A stretch of 12,975 nucleotides of DNA, taken from contig RKCM01000101.1 in the NCBI GenBank assembly GCA_014858325.1, forward strand, positions 1 through 12,975, given 5' to 3'. A model generated the notes under the pieces. That model was not told the origin of the DNA. It made no database searches and was given only the letters and a program-made list of their open reading frames with translations. How positions within the stretch are numbered: position 1 is the first letter of the stretch; each line of letters starts with the position of its first letter. Positions 5,509 to 12,499 of the stretch are shown here, one piece after another. A program made the position numbers and the translations under genes. The DNA comes from Oscillospiraceae bacterium. GTDB lineage: Bacteria; Bacillota; Clostridia; Oscillospirales; Ruminococcaceae.

Positions 5509-7449
5509 TCACTTTTTGGCGGCCCCGGCAGCCTTTGCAGCCTTCCGCTGGGCGGCGGCGGCTTTGGCAGCGCTGGCCTTGGCGGCGTCCGGGTGAGGGG
5601 CTTCCGGGCAAAGGCGGTAGAGCTTGCTGCCCATGGCGGGCAGGTCCACCGCCAGCGTGTAGTCCCGGCCATACACGCCGCCGTCGGCGGTGTGCAGCGT
5701 TTTGGTCCGGCCCCGGTCGGCTCCGCCCCACTTGCCCGCTTCGGAGGAGAGCAGCTCCTCTGCTGTGCAGGGGAAGCGCAGGTAGAGCGGGAATTTTTTG
5801 TGGGCCGTGTTCTGGGTGTTCATCACGCAGAGTAGCGCCTGCCCTGCGCCCTTGCGCAGCCAGGCGTATACGCCCTCGTCCCGGCTCTCGCAGGCCACCC
5901 ATTCAAAGCAGCGGGGGTCGTACTCGCCGTCGTAGAGGGCGGGCTCGGTGGCATACAGGCGGCCCAGCTCGGCAAAGTATTTCTGGAAGCTGTCGTGGAA
6001 GGGGTACTGGAGCAGCCCCCAGTCCAGCTCCCGCTTTTCGTCCCACTCCCGGAAATGCCCCAGCTCGTTGCCCATAAAGTTCAGCTTTTTGCCCGGGTGG
6101 GTGTACATATAAAAATACAGGGTGCGCAGCTGGGCGCACTTCTCCTCGTAGCTGCCCCAGAGCTTGTCGATGATGGTCTTTTTGCCGTGCACCACCTCAT
6201 CGTGGCTCAAAGCCAGCAGATACAGCTCGTTGTAGAAATACTGCATACTGAAGGTCAGCTTGTGGTAGGCGTCCGGCCGCTCGCCAAAGGGGGTGGCAAA
6301 GTAATCCAGGGTGTCGTGCATCCAGCCCATGTCCCACTTGTAGTCAAAGCCGATGCCGTCGTACCGGGTGGGGGCCGTCACCTTCAAGAAATTGGTGGAG
6401 TCCTCGGCGGTGTAAATGCCGGTGGGCCAGCGCTCGTTCAGGCCGTGGTTCAGGTTCCGCAAAAAGTTCAAAGCACCCTCGTTCACGCCCCGGCTGGGCT
6501 CGCCCTGCCAGTAGATGGCCCGGGAGATGGCGTCCATGCGGATGCCGTCGCAGTGATAGACGTCCATCCAGAGGGCGGCGGCGCTGTTCAAAAAGCTGCG
6601 CACCTCGCCTCGGTAATAGTTGAAATTGCAGGTGCCCCACTCGCTGTGGCCCACATCGCTGTCGTATTCGTAGAGATAGGTGCCGTCCAGGCGGGCCAGC
6701 GCGTCGGCGTTGGCCGCAAAGTGGACGGGCACGAAATCCATGATGACGCCGATGCCCATGCGGTGGCAGGCGTTGACGAAGGTTGCAAACTGCTTGGGGC
6801 TGCCGTACCGGCTGGTGACGGAAAAATACCCCGTGGTCTGGTAGCCCCAGCTGCCGTCGAAGGGGTGCTCGGCCAGCGGCAGGATCTCCACATAGGTAAA
6901 ACGGTGGTCCAACAGCCAGGGGATGAGCTCCCGGGCCAGCTCCTCGTAATCGTACCAGCCGTCCGAGCCGTCGGCCATTTCGCCGTTGGGCTTGTGCTTC
7001 CAGCTGCCCGCGTGCAGCTCATAGATGTTCAGGGGCAGGTTGCGGCATTTGTCCCGGCGGGCCATCCACGCGCTGTCGTCAAAGGAAAAATCAAGGGTTG
7101 CCAGGCGGCTGGCCGTGCCGGGCCGCAGCTCGGTGGAAAAGGCATAGGGGTCTGCGTGCAGCACCACGCTGCCGTCCGCCCCGTGGATGCGGTATTTGTA
7201 CAGCTCGCCCTCGGCAAGGCCCGCTACAAAGCCGCTCCACAGGCCGGTGTCGGCCTTCTCCATGGCCACGCCGGGGCCCCAGCCGTCAAAGCCGCCGCAG
7301 ATCTCCACCGCCGTGGCAGAGGGGGCCCAAAGGGCAAACCGCCAGCCGGCCTCGCCGTGGGGGCCTGTGGCCGGGTGAGCGCCCATGATGTGGTAGGCGT
7401 CGAAGCATTCGCCGACAAAAAAGGACTGAGGCAGCGCAGGGTACATCAT
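5509..7449 (-). CDS. glgB: 1,4-alpha-glucan branching enzyme
   Basis: The 646-residue GH13 enzyme creates alpha-1,6 branches in glycogen by moving alpha-1,4 chains; cytoplasmic. An N-terminal CBM48-like beta domain spans about residues 15-105 (WRFALWAPSATAVEICGGFDGW, then ELYKYRIHG and DPYAF). The catalytic barrel starts near NIYELHAGSW (141-150). Visible GH13 motifs: region I D238-FVPV-H243; region II D301-GIRMD306, with D306 the nucleophile; region III A348-E349-D350, with E349 the acid/base; region IV S415-H416-D417-E. GYQTTGYFSVTSRYG (202-216) and FMGNELGHFREWDE are branching-enzyme signatures. Region III reads AED where AEE is usual, a mild change outside the catalytic Glu. The last 30 or so residues (PHPDAAKASAAKAAAAQRK onward) are Ala/Lys-rich, an unusual basic tail. 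ATG 7447-7449 is chosen from AAGGAG 8 bases upstream. It is transcribed divergently from a GH13 hydrolase, consistent with shared glycogen/maltodextrin metabolism. No confident glgB promoter was found. Confidence 0.95.
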   Translation of the reverse strand: MMYPALPQSFFVGECFDAYHIMGAHPATGPHGEAGWRFALWAPSATAVEICGGFDGWGPGVAMEKADTGLWSGFVAGLAEGELYKYRIHGADGSVVLHADPYAFSTELRPGTASRLATLDFSFDDSAWMARRDKCRNLPLNIYELHAGSWKHKPNGEMADGSDGWYDYEELARELIPWLLDHRFTYVEILPLAEHPFDGSWGYQTTGYFSVTSRYGSPKQFATFVNACHRMGIGVIMDFVPVHFAANADALARLDGTYLYEYDSDVGHSEWGTCNFNYYRGEVRSFLNSAAALWMDVYHCDGIRMDAISRAIYWQGEPSRGVNEGALNFLRNLNHGLNERWPTGIYTAEDSTNFLKVTAPTRYDGIGFDYKWDMGWMHDTLDYFATPFGERPDAYHKLTFSMQYFYNELYLLALSHDEVVHGKKTIIDKLWGSYEEKCAQLRTLYFYMYTHPGKKLNFMGNELGHFREWDEKRELDWGLLQYPFHDSFQKYFAELGRLYATEPALYDGEYDPRCFEWVACESRDEGVYAWLRKGAGQALLCVMNTQNTAHKKFPLYLRFPCTAEELLSSEAGKWGGADRGRTKTLHTADGGVYGRDYTLAVDLPAMGSKLYRLCPEAPHPDAAKASAAKAAAAQRKAAKAAGAAKK

Positions 7450-7475
7450 GCAAAAGACTCCTTACATTTGTGATT

Positions 7476-7503
7476 TTGAAAACGCCGGATTTTGTGCTAT
7501 ACT
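7476..7503 (+). promoter_or_regulatory. Promoter for the GH13 hydrolase
   Basis: -35 TTGAAA (7476-7481), 16-base spacer, and extended -10 TGCTATACT (-10 box 7498-7503). The RNA start would fall near 7510, at a hairpin TGCTGC/GCAGCA (7509-7514, 7518-7523) that would sit at the 5' end of the leader and could stabilise it. The same 107-base interval must hold the glgB promoter on the other strand, but no convincing one is visible. Confidence 0.6.
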
Positions 7504-7556
7504 GAAGCTGCTGCAACGCAGCATGAATTTCGGAATATGAGGAGCGGTAACAAACA

Positions 7557-8915
7557 ATGGCTTGGTACGACAACGCGGTATTTTATCACATCTACCCTCT
7601 GGGCCTGTGCGGCTGTGCCCACGAGAACGACGGCACCCCCACCCCGGGGGCCTTTGCAAAGCTGAACGCATGGGCGCAGCACGCCCACGCCCTCGGCTGC
7701 ACGGCCATCTATATCGGCCCTCTGTTTGAGAGCGGCTCCCATGGCTACGATACCATTGATTATCGCCGGGTGGACCGCCGCCTGGGTACCAATGAGGAGT
7801 TCCGGGATTTTGTGGCCCGCTGCCACGCCCGGGGCCAGAAGGTCATCGTGGACGGCGTGTTCAACCATGTGGGCCGGGATTTCTTCGCCTTCCAGGACCT
7901 GAAGGCAAACCGGGAGAACGCCCGTTATAAGGATTGGTTCTGCGACGTCAACTTCTGGGGCAACAACGAGTACAACGACGGTTTCTCCTACGGCAACTGG
8001 GGCGGCTTCAACCTGCTGGTCAAGCTGAACCAGCGCAACCCCGAGGTGCAGAACTATCATTTCGATACCATCCGCTTCTGGGTGGAGGAATTTGACATCG
8101 ACGGCATCCGTCTGGATGCGGCCGATGTGCTGGATTTCGACTTTATGCGCGGCCTGCGCCGTCTGGCCAATGAGGTGAAGCCGGAGTTCTGGCTCATGGG
8201 CGAGGTCATCCACGGGGACTACAGCCGCTGGGCCAACCCCGAGATGCTCCACTCCGTCACCAACTACGAGCTGCACAAGGGCCTGTGGAGCGGCCACAAC
8301 GACCACAACTATTTCGAAATCGCCCATACCATGCGCCGCCTGCAAGGGCTGTGCCATGAGACGAAGCTCTACAACTTCTCCGACAACCACGATGTGGAGC
8401 GCCTGCCCAACAAGCTGCGCAGCCGGGAGCACATCCGGCACATTGCCATTCTAGTATACACGCTTTGGGGCATCCCGTCCATCTATTATGGCTCGGAATT
8501 TGGCGTGGAGGGCAAAAAAGAGTGGGGCAGCGATTGGCCCCTCCGCCCCTGCCTGGAGCTGGCCGATTTTGCAAACGCGGACAAGACCAACTTCGTCACC
8601 AGCGTCTATAAGCGCTTGGGCGAATTGAAAGCAAAGTACAACTGTCTTTCCGATGGCGCGTTCAAAGAGCTCACCCTCACCACCCAGAGCTATGCCTACG
8701 CCCGGGTGCAGGGGGACGAGTGCATCGTAGCTGTGATGAACAACGGCGACACCCCGGTCAGCCTGGAGTTTACGCTGCCGACAGACGCCTCCGGCTGCGA
8801 AGACCTCATGGCCGACACCGTGGGCGCGCAGCCTGTGATGGCAAGCGTCGAATGGGGTGGGATGAAGGTACAGCTGCCCTCCAACTACGCTACCCTCCTC
8901 CGCCTGAACCACTGA
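7557..8915 (+). CDS. Alpha-amylase family (GH13) glycosyl hydrolase, cytoplasmic
   Basis: The 452-residue product has no signal peptide, so it acts inside the cell, probably on maltodextrins or glycogen-derived oligosaccharides (maltodextrin glucosidase / cyclomaltodextrinase-like). It opens with NAVFYHIYPLGLCG, a typical beta-1 start of this group. Motifs: region I D99-GVFN103-H104; region II G183-IRLD187, nucleophile D187; region III G215-E216-V, acid/base E216; region IV N276?-SDNH278-D279, where 279 is the transition-state Asp (numbering of the first residue approximate). KLNQRNPEVQNY (157-168) is shared with intracellular cyclomaltodextrinases and neopullulanases. A short all-beta domain closes the protein from about residue 375. 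It lacks the long N-terminal domain of neopullulanases, so its exact bond preference cannot be read. AGGAG (7540-7544) lies 12 bases before the ATG, a rather long spacing. Confidence 0.9.
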   Translation: MAWYDNAVFYHIYPLGLCGCAHENDGTPTPGAFAKLNAWAQHAHALGCTAIYIGPLFESGSHGYDTIDYRRVDRRLGTNEEFRDFVARCHARGQKVIVDGVFNHVGRDFFAFQDLKANRENARYKDWFCDVNFWGNNEYNDGFSYGNWGGFNLLVKLNQRNPEVQNYHFDTIRFWVEEFDIDGIRLDAADVLDFDFMRGLRRLANEVKPEFWLMGEVIHGDYSRWANPEMLHSVTNYELHKGLWSGHNDHNYFEIAHTMRRLQGLCHETKLYNFSDNHDVERLPNKLRSREHIRHIAILVYTLWGIPSIYYGSEFGVEGKKEWGSDWPLRPCLELADFANADKTNFVTSVYKRLGELKAKYNCLSDGAFKELTLTTQSYAYARVQGDECIVAVMNNGDTPVSLEFTLPTDASGCEDLMADTVGAQPVMASVEWGGMKVQLPSNYATLLRLNH

Positions 8916-8918
8916 GCC

Positions 8919-8947
8919 TTGCGCAAACGGGCGGCATCTGTTATGAT
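8919..8947 (+). promoter_or_regulatory. Sigma-A promoter for niaR
   Basis: -35 TTGCGC (8919-8924), 17-base spacer, -10 TATGAT (8942-8947), starting 3 bases after the hydrolase stop. RNA start near 8954. No clear palindromic NiaR operator is visible beside it. Confidence 0.55.
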
Positions 8948-8972
8948 AGAAAGAGAAAAGAGGGGAGCGGCA

Positions 8973-9491
8973 ATGAACGCAGCACAGCGCAGAAAAACCA
9001 TCATGGCCCGGCTGGCGGGCACGGCCCAGCCGCTGAGCGCCAGCGCTCTGGCAGCCGAGCTGGGGGTCTCCCGCCAGATCGTAGTGGGGGACGTGGCCCT
9101 GCTGCGGGCAGGCGGGGCGGAGATCGACGCCACGCCCCGGGGCTACCAGCTCCACCCCACGGCCAGGGGGTATACAGGCATTCTGGCCTGTGTCCACCGC
9201 ACGGCGGACGAGATGCGGCAGGAGCTTTACACCGCGGTGGATCAGGGCTGCACCGTGGTGGATGTGGCGGTGGAAAACCCGCTCTACGGTGAGCTGCGGG
9301 GCAACCTGAACCTCGCCAGCCGGTACGATGTGGACCTGTTCATTCAGCAGGCGGCGGATACCCCGGAGTGCCTGCTGAGCCGGATGACCGGCGGTGTCCA
9401 CCTGCACACCCTCCGCTGCCCCGACGAAGCCAGCTTCCACCGTGTGGAAGCCGCACTGGATGCCAAGGGACTCCTCTATAGAAAAGAATAA
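8973..9491 (+). CDS. niaR: NiaR-type transcription repressor (HTH + 3H domain)
   Basis: The 172-residue regulator has an N-terminal winged helix (about 5-58; SASALAAELGVSRQIVVGDVALLR is the recognition region) and a C-terminal 3H domain (about 68-168). Seen in the 3H domain: H75 in ILACVHRTADEM, E84, YTAVDQG, VENPLYGELRGNLNLASRYDV, and G140-G141-V-H143-L-H145-T. The three His with a nearby Glu are the expected metal-site residues of NiaR (YrxA). Known role: nicotinic-acid-responsive repressor of NAD synthesis and niacin uptake genes. No such gene is in this window, so it is an orphan here. The start at 8973 is chosen over in-frame starts at 8919 and 8943 because GAGGGGAG lies just upstream and the promoter overlaps the earlier starts. 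Family assignment is strong. Confidence 0.88.
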   Translation: MNAAQRRKTIMARLAGTAQPLSASALAAELGVSRQIVVGDVALLRAGGAEIDATPRGYQLHPTARGYTGILACVHRTADEMRQELYTAVDQGCTVVDVAVENPLYGELRGNLNLASRYDVDLFIQQAADTPECLLSRMTGGVHLHTLRCPDEASFHRVEAALDAKGLLYRKE

Positions 9492-9571
9492 TCGAACCCT
9501 GTCCCCTTGTCCATCAACGAAAAACGAAAAAAGTTGGATACTCAACCAAAATGGGAAAGAGGTGGTTTATC

Positions 9572-10114
9572 TTGGATATCCGCATCGAACGCACCGACCG
9601 CGCCATTGAAGATGCCTTTATGGAGCTGCGGGCCAAAAGCCCGCTGGAAAAGATCAAGATCAAGGATCTGTGCGCGCTGGCCTGCATCAATAAATCGACG
9701 TTCTATGCCCACCATGAGGACATCTACGCCCTCTCCGACGGGCTGGAGAGGAAAGTCATCGACAGCATCCTCGCCTGCGTCACCGCTGCGGACGGCAAGC
9801 GCCCCCTTGACCATACCGAGACGCTGACCAAGGAGCTGTTCCGCGCCTTTGTGAAGAATCAGAAGGCGGTCCGCATTCTCTTCTCCGGCAGCCGCCAGGG
9901 CGTCTTCGTCAACAGCATCGAGCAGGGCCTGCGCAAGCGCATCGCCGAGCTGGACCCCACCTTTTCCGCCGATCCCCGCCGGGGGATCCTGCTCTCCTTC
10001 TGCGTGCAGGGCTGTTTCTATGCCTTTGCCAATAACAGCGGCCGCATGGATGAGACCAAACTGGTGGCCCTTTTGGCGGAGATCGCCAAGGCGGCACAGA
10101 ATGTGGAGCTGTAA
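9572..10114 (+). CDS. TetR/AcrR-family transcription regulator
   Basis: The 180-residue regulator, if started at TTG 9572, has an N-terminal TetR helix-turn-helix: RTDRAIEDAFMELRAK, then KIKIKDLCALACINKSTFY and HHEDIYALSD (about residues 7-57). A divergent helical ligand domain (about 70-175) includes KNQKAVRILFSGSRQG and SFCVQGCFYAFANN. TTG is preferred over ATG 9551: AGAGGTGG (9558-9565) sits 6 bases before TTG, nothing like a ribosome-binding site precedes 9551, and the family normally begins DIRIERT. The ligand cannot be predicted. It lies upstream of and co-directed with a MATE efflux gene, a common regulator-target arrangement, but a terminator and a separate promoter lie between them. 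Confidence 0.85.
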   Translation: MDIRIERTDRAIEDAFMELRAKSPLEKIKIKDLCALACINKSTFYAHHEDIYALSDGLERKVIDSILACVTAADGKRPLDHTETLTKELFRAFVKNQKAVRILFSGSRQGVFVNSIEQGLRKRIAELDPTFSADPRRGILLSFCVQGCFYAFANNSGRMDETKLVALLAEIAKAAQNVEL

Positions 10115-10127
10115 AACGGTCCGTAGT

Positions 10128-10169
10128 CAGAACCCCCTCTCCGTCCGCATGGACGAGGAGGGGGTTCTG
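10128..10169 (+). terminator. Terminator downstream of the TetR gene
   Basis: A long stem: CAGAACCCCCTC (10128-10139) with GAGGGGGTTCTG (10158-10169), continued inside by CGTCC/GGACG around a GCAT loop with one mismatch, 14 bases past the TetR stop. The tail (TGTTATTT) is only moderately T-rich. Confidence 0.75.
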
Positions 10170-10275
10170 TGTTATTTCACCACTATTGTACCACGGCCGG
10201 GCGGCAGGCTTCAAAGGGCATCTTTCACAAAGTTTGTCTCGTGCAATCTGCGCAGAATGCCCAGTACAATTCTTG

Positions 10276-10293
10276 TGCAAAACTGCCTTTGCA
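10276..10293 (+). promoter_or_regulatory. Candidate operator overlapping the MATE promoter
   Basis: Inverted repeat TGCAAA-actgcc-TTTGCA (10276-10281 and 10288-10293), whose right arm covers the -35 box of the promoter at 10289-10317. The position suits a repressor such as the TetR protein just upstream. Six-base arms can occur by chance, so this is weak. Confidence 0.3.
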
Positions 10294-10317
10294 AATTCCA
10301 AGCAGACAGGCTATAAT
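10289..10317 (+). promoter_or_regulatory. Strong sigma-A promoter upstream of the MATE gene
   Basis: -35 TTGCAA (10289-10294), 17-base spacer, and perfect -10 TATAAT (10312-10317). RNA start near 10324. This is the best promoter match in the window. The stretch from the TetR terminator to here (10170-10288) holds no gene I can support. Confidence 0.75.
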
Positions 10318-10326
10318 CATTTCGTA

Positions 10327-10383
10327 CAACGAGTAGCACCCATGCGTAAAACCGGTTGCATGAGGGCTGCCCGTTGTTTTTTT
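10327..10383 (+). terminator. Terminator-like hairpin in the MATE leader (attenuator or small-RNA end)
   Basis: An imperfect hairpin of about 17 pairs: CAACG (10327-10331) with CGTTG (10372-10376), then GTAGC with GCTGC (one wobble), CC with GG, and CATGC (10341-10345) with GCATG (10358-10362). One mismatch and two single-base bulges interrupt it. Seven T (10377-10383) follow directly. It begins about 3 bases after the predicted RNA start and ends 30 bases before the MATE ATG. Read literally it would give a 60-base RNA, with read-through needed for MATE expression. Confidence 0.6.
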
Positions 10384-10413
10384 GCCTCAAAATGGAAAGG
10401 TAAGGTGAATCCC

Positions 10414-11817
10414 ATGGAAAGTTCCAATCAATTTCTCGGCACGGAACACATCGGCAAACTGATGCGGAAATATGCGATTCCGTGCATCATTTCTCTTCTG
10501 GTCGGTGCGCTGTACAACATCGTGGACCAGATCTTTATTGCAAACGCCAGCTATCTGGGCTCTTACGGCAACGCCGCCAACACGGTCGTGTTCCCCCTGA
10601 CAGTGGTGGCGCTGGCCATTGCCGTCATGATCGGTGACGGCTGCTGCGCCTTCGTCAGCATCAGCCTTGGGCAGAACGAAGTCCCCAAGGCCAAGCGGAG
10701 CGTCGGCAACGCAGTGGTGATGTGTCTGGTCAGCAGCATTGTGCTGGCTGTTCTCTATCTGGTTTTTGCGGACGCCATTCTCGCCATGTTCGGTGGAACG
10801 GTCAACGCCGAGACGTATCATCATTCCCAGGAATATTTCTTCTATATCACGCTGGGCGTGCCCTTTTATATGTTCGGGCAGGCCATGAACCCCATCATCC
10901 GGGCCGATGGCAGCCCCCGGTTTGCCATGGTGTCCACCCTTGCGGGTGCGGTGCTGAACATCATTCTGGACCCCATCTTCATTTTCGGCTTCCGCTGGGG
11001 CATGATGGGCGCAGCAGTGGCTACCGTCATCGGTCAGCTGGTCACGGCAGCGCTGGCAGTGTGGTATCTGCTGCACATGAAGATCATTCGCCCGGCATGG
11101 GCAGACCTGCGGCTGAAAGGCTCCATCTGCGGCCGTACCCTGACCCTTGGCATGACCAGCTTTCTGTCCCAGATCAGCCTTGTGGCGGCAATGGCAGCCA
11201 TCAACAACATGATCCGCAAATACGGCGCACTGGATGCCGTGTTCGGGCAGGAGCAGTACGCCCAGATCCCCATGGCGGTGGTGGGCATCGTGATGAAGTT
11301 CTTCCAGATCGTCATCTCCATCGTGGTGGGCATGGCGGCCGGCTGCATCCCCGTGGTGGGCTTCAACATGGGCGCCAAAAAGCCCACCCGTGTGAAGGAG
11401 CTGTTCACGAAACTGCTGCTGGCAGAGGCCGCAGTGGGTGCCGTTGCACTGGTGCTGGTGGAGCTGCTTCCCCGGCAGCTTATCGCCCTGTTTGGTGCCG
11501 CCAACGAGAGCGTTTACTACACCGATTTTGCCGTGAAGTCCTTCCGCATCTACCTGTGCATGATCATTCTGGCCTGTGTCAACAAGGCCTGCTTCATCTT
11601 TTTGCAGGCCATGGGCAAGGCGGCAGAATCCACCGCCCTGTCCATGGTGCGTGAGGTGGTGTTCGGCGTGGGCTTTGCTCTGCTGCTGCCCCGGTTCTTC
11701 GGGCTGGACGGCGTGCTGTACTCCATGCCCCTGTCGGATATCTTGACCTTCCTCATCGCAGGCTGTTTGATCTGCAAGACCTACCGTGAACTGAACGGGA
11801 AAGGAGAACTTGAATGA
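10414..11817 (+). CDS. MATE-family multidrug/Na+ (H+) antiporter
   Basis: The 467-residue inner-membrane efflux protein has about 12 membrane segments in two similar halves. Family marks: IGKLMRKYAIPCIISLLVGALYN at the N-terminus and VDQIFIA; then GQAMNPIIRADGSPRFAMVS with GAVLNIILDPIFIF at the end of the first half; VVGFNMGAKKPTRVKE and FIFLQAMGKA in the second. Known role: exports cationic drugs or metabolites using a Na+ or proton gradient; substrate not predictable here. It resembles the DinF/MepA-type branch. The start at 10414 has AAGGTGA 7 bases upstream and begins at the family's usual N-terminus. The frame stays open upstream to 10186, and ATG 10342 would give a basic 24-residue extension that runs through the leader hairpin, but that start lacks a ribosome-binding site. 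The stop overlaps the next gene's start (ATGA). Confidence 0.93.
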   Translation: MESSNQFLGTEHIGKLMRKYAIPCIISLLVGALYNIVDQIFIANASYLGSYGNAANTVVFPLTVVALAIAVMIGDGCCAFVSISLGQNEVPKAKRSVGNAVVMCLVSSIVLAVLYLVFADAILAMFGGTVNAETYHHSQEYFFYITLGVPFYMFGQAMNPIIRADGSPRFAMVSTLAGAVLNIILDPIFIFGFRWGMMGAAVATVIGQLVTAALAVWYLLHMKIIRPAWADLRLKGSICGRTLTLGMTSFLSQISLVAAMAAINNMIRKYGALDAVFGQEQYAQIPMAVVGIVMKFFQIVISIVVGMAAGCIPVVGFNMGAKKPTRVKELFTKLLLAEAAVGAVALVLVELLPRQLIALFGAANESVYYTDFAVKSFRIYLCMIILACVNKACFIFLQAMGKAAESTALSMVREVVFGVGFALLLPRFFGLDGVLYSMPLSDILTFLIAGCLICKTYRELNGKGELE

Positions 11818-12392
11818 AAAAACGCATCATCACCATCAGCCGCGAGTTTGGCAGCGGCGGCAGGACCATCGGCAAGCTGGTGGCAGAGCATCTGGGCATT
11901 CAGTGCTACGATGCCGAGCTGATCCAAAAGCTGGCCGCCGAAAGCGGCTTTGATGAAGGCTATATCCAGAATGCCGGCGAATACACCCCCAGCGGATTTT
12001 TCGCCTCCGCTCTCACCGACCGCAGCTTTGGCCTCACCAACGAGGATCTTCTCTGGAAGCTGCAATATCGGATCATCCGGGAGATCGCGGAAAAAGGACC
12101 CTGCGTCATTGTCGGCCGCTGTGCCGATTACATTCTCCGGGAGCAGACCGACTGCCTGAAGGTGCTCGTCCACGCCGACATGAAGTTCCGGGCAGACCGC
12201 ATCGTGCGGGTCTACGGGGAGCGGGAGGAATCTCCCGAAGCCCGGCTGAAGGAGAAGGACAAGCGCCGTGCCGCCTACTACCGCTTCTACACCGATATGA
12301 AATGGGGCGATGCCGCCCACTATCATATCGCGCTGGACAGCGGGGTCATCGGCATTGAAAAATGTGCCGAGATCATCGAAAGCCTTGCATGA
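11814..12392 (+). CDS. Cytidylate kinase-like family protein
   Basis: The 192-residue product belongs to the Cytidylate_kin2 type (P-loop NTPase). The phosphate-binding loop is S9-REFGSGGRTIG-K21, where classic CMP kinase has GxxGSGKS. Other family marks: CYDAELIQKLA, CVIVGRCADYIL (about 98-109), and near the C-terminus KDKRRAAYYRFYTDMKWGDAAHYHIALDS. Many members are annotated as cytidylate kinase, but their true substrate is generally unproven; this is not expected to be the housekeeping cmk. It starts within the MATE stop codon (4-base overlap) with AAAGGAG about 7 bases upstream, so it is co-transcribed and translationally coupled with the transporter. The link suggests a shared role, which is inference. 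Confidence 0.88.
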   Translation: MKKRIITISREFGSGGRTIGKLVAEHLGIQCYDAELIQKLAAESGFDEGYIQNAGEYTPSGFFASALTDRSFGLTNEDLLWKLQYRIIREIAEKGPCVIVGRCADYILREQTDCLKVLVHADMKFRADRIVRVYGEREESPEARLKEKDKRRAAYYRFYTDMKWGDAAHYHIALDSGVIGIEKCAEIIESLA

Positions 12393-12455
12393 GCTTTGCC
12401 TGCCGGGCTGTGCGGTTTGATTCCGCCCGCCCATACGTTCAACCTGCTGCAAAAC

Positions 12456-12492
12456 AAAAACCTCAGCGTATTTTCATACGTTGAGGTTTTTT
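12456..12492 (+). terminator. Terminator closing the MATE / kinase-like operon
   Basis: Stem AAAAACCTCAGCGTAT (12456-12471) with ATACGTTGAGGTTTTT (12476-12491), loop TTTC, one G-U pair, with T run 12487-12492. A-run and T-run flank both sides, so it can stop transcription from either direction, including from the minus-strand fragment at the right edge. Confidence 0.88.
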
Positions 12493-12499
12493 GGTGGGC

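Noticed and set aside
5995..7473. 492-codon open frame opposite glgB
   Set aside because: Shadow of glgB; low-complexity Val/Gly/Ala composition, no family resemblance.
7497..8441. 314-codon minus-strand frame opposite the GH13 gene
   Set aside because: Shadow frame; the plus strand holds all catalytic motifs.
9533..9547. Imperfect palindrome GTTGGATACTCAAC before the TetR gene as an autoregulatory operator
   Set aside because: Only about 8 of 12 positions are symmetric and no convincing promoter accompanies it.
9551..9571. ATG 9551 as start of the TetR gene
   Set aside because: No ribosome-binding site upstream, and it would place the evident AGAGGTGG site inside the coding region.
10186..10413. 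N-terminal extension of the MATE protein
   Set aside because: Starts upstream of the promoter, so most of it cannot be translated from that RNA; the extension does not resemble MATE proteins and 10414 has a good ribosome-binding site.
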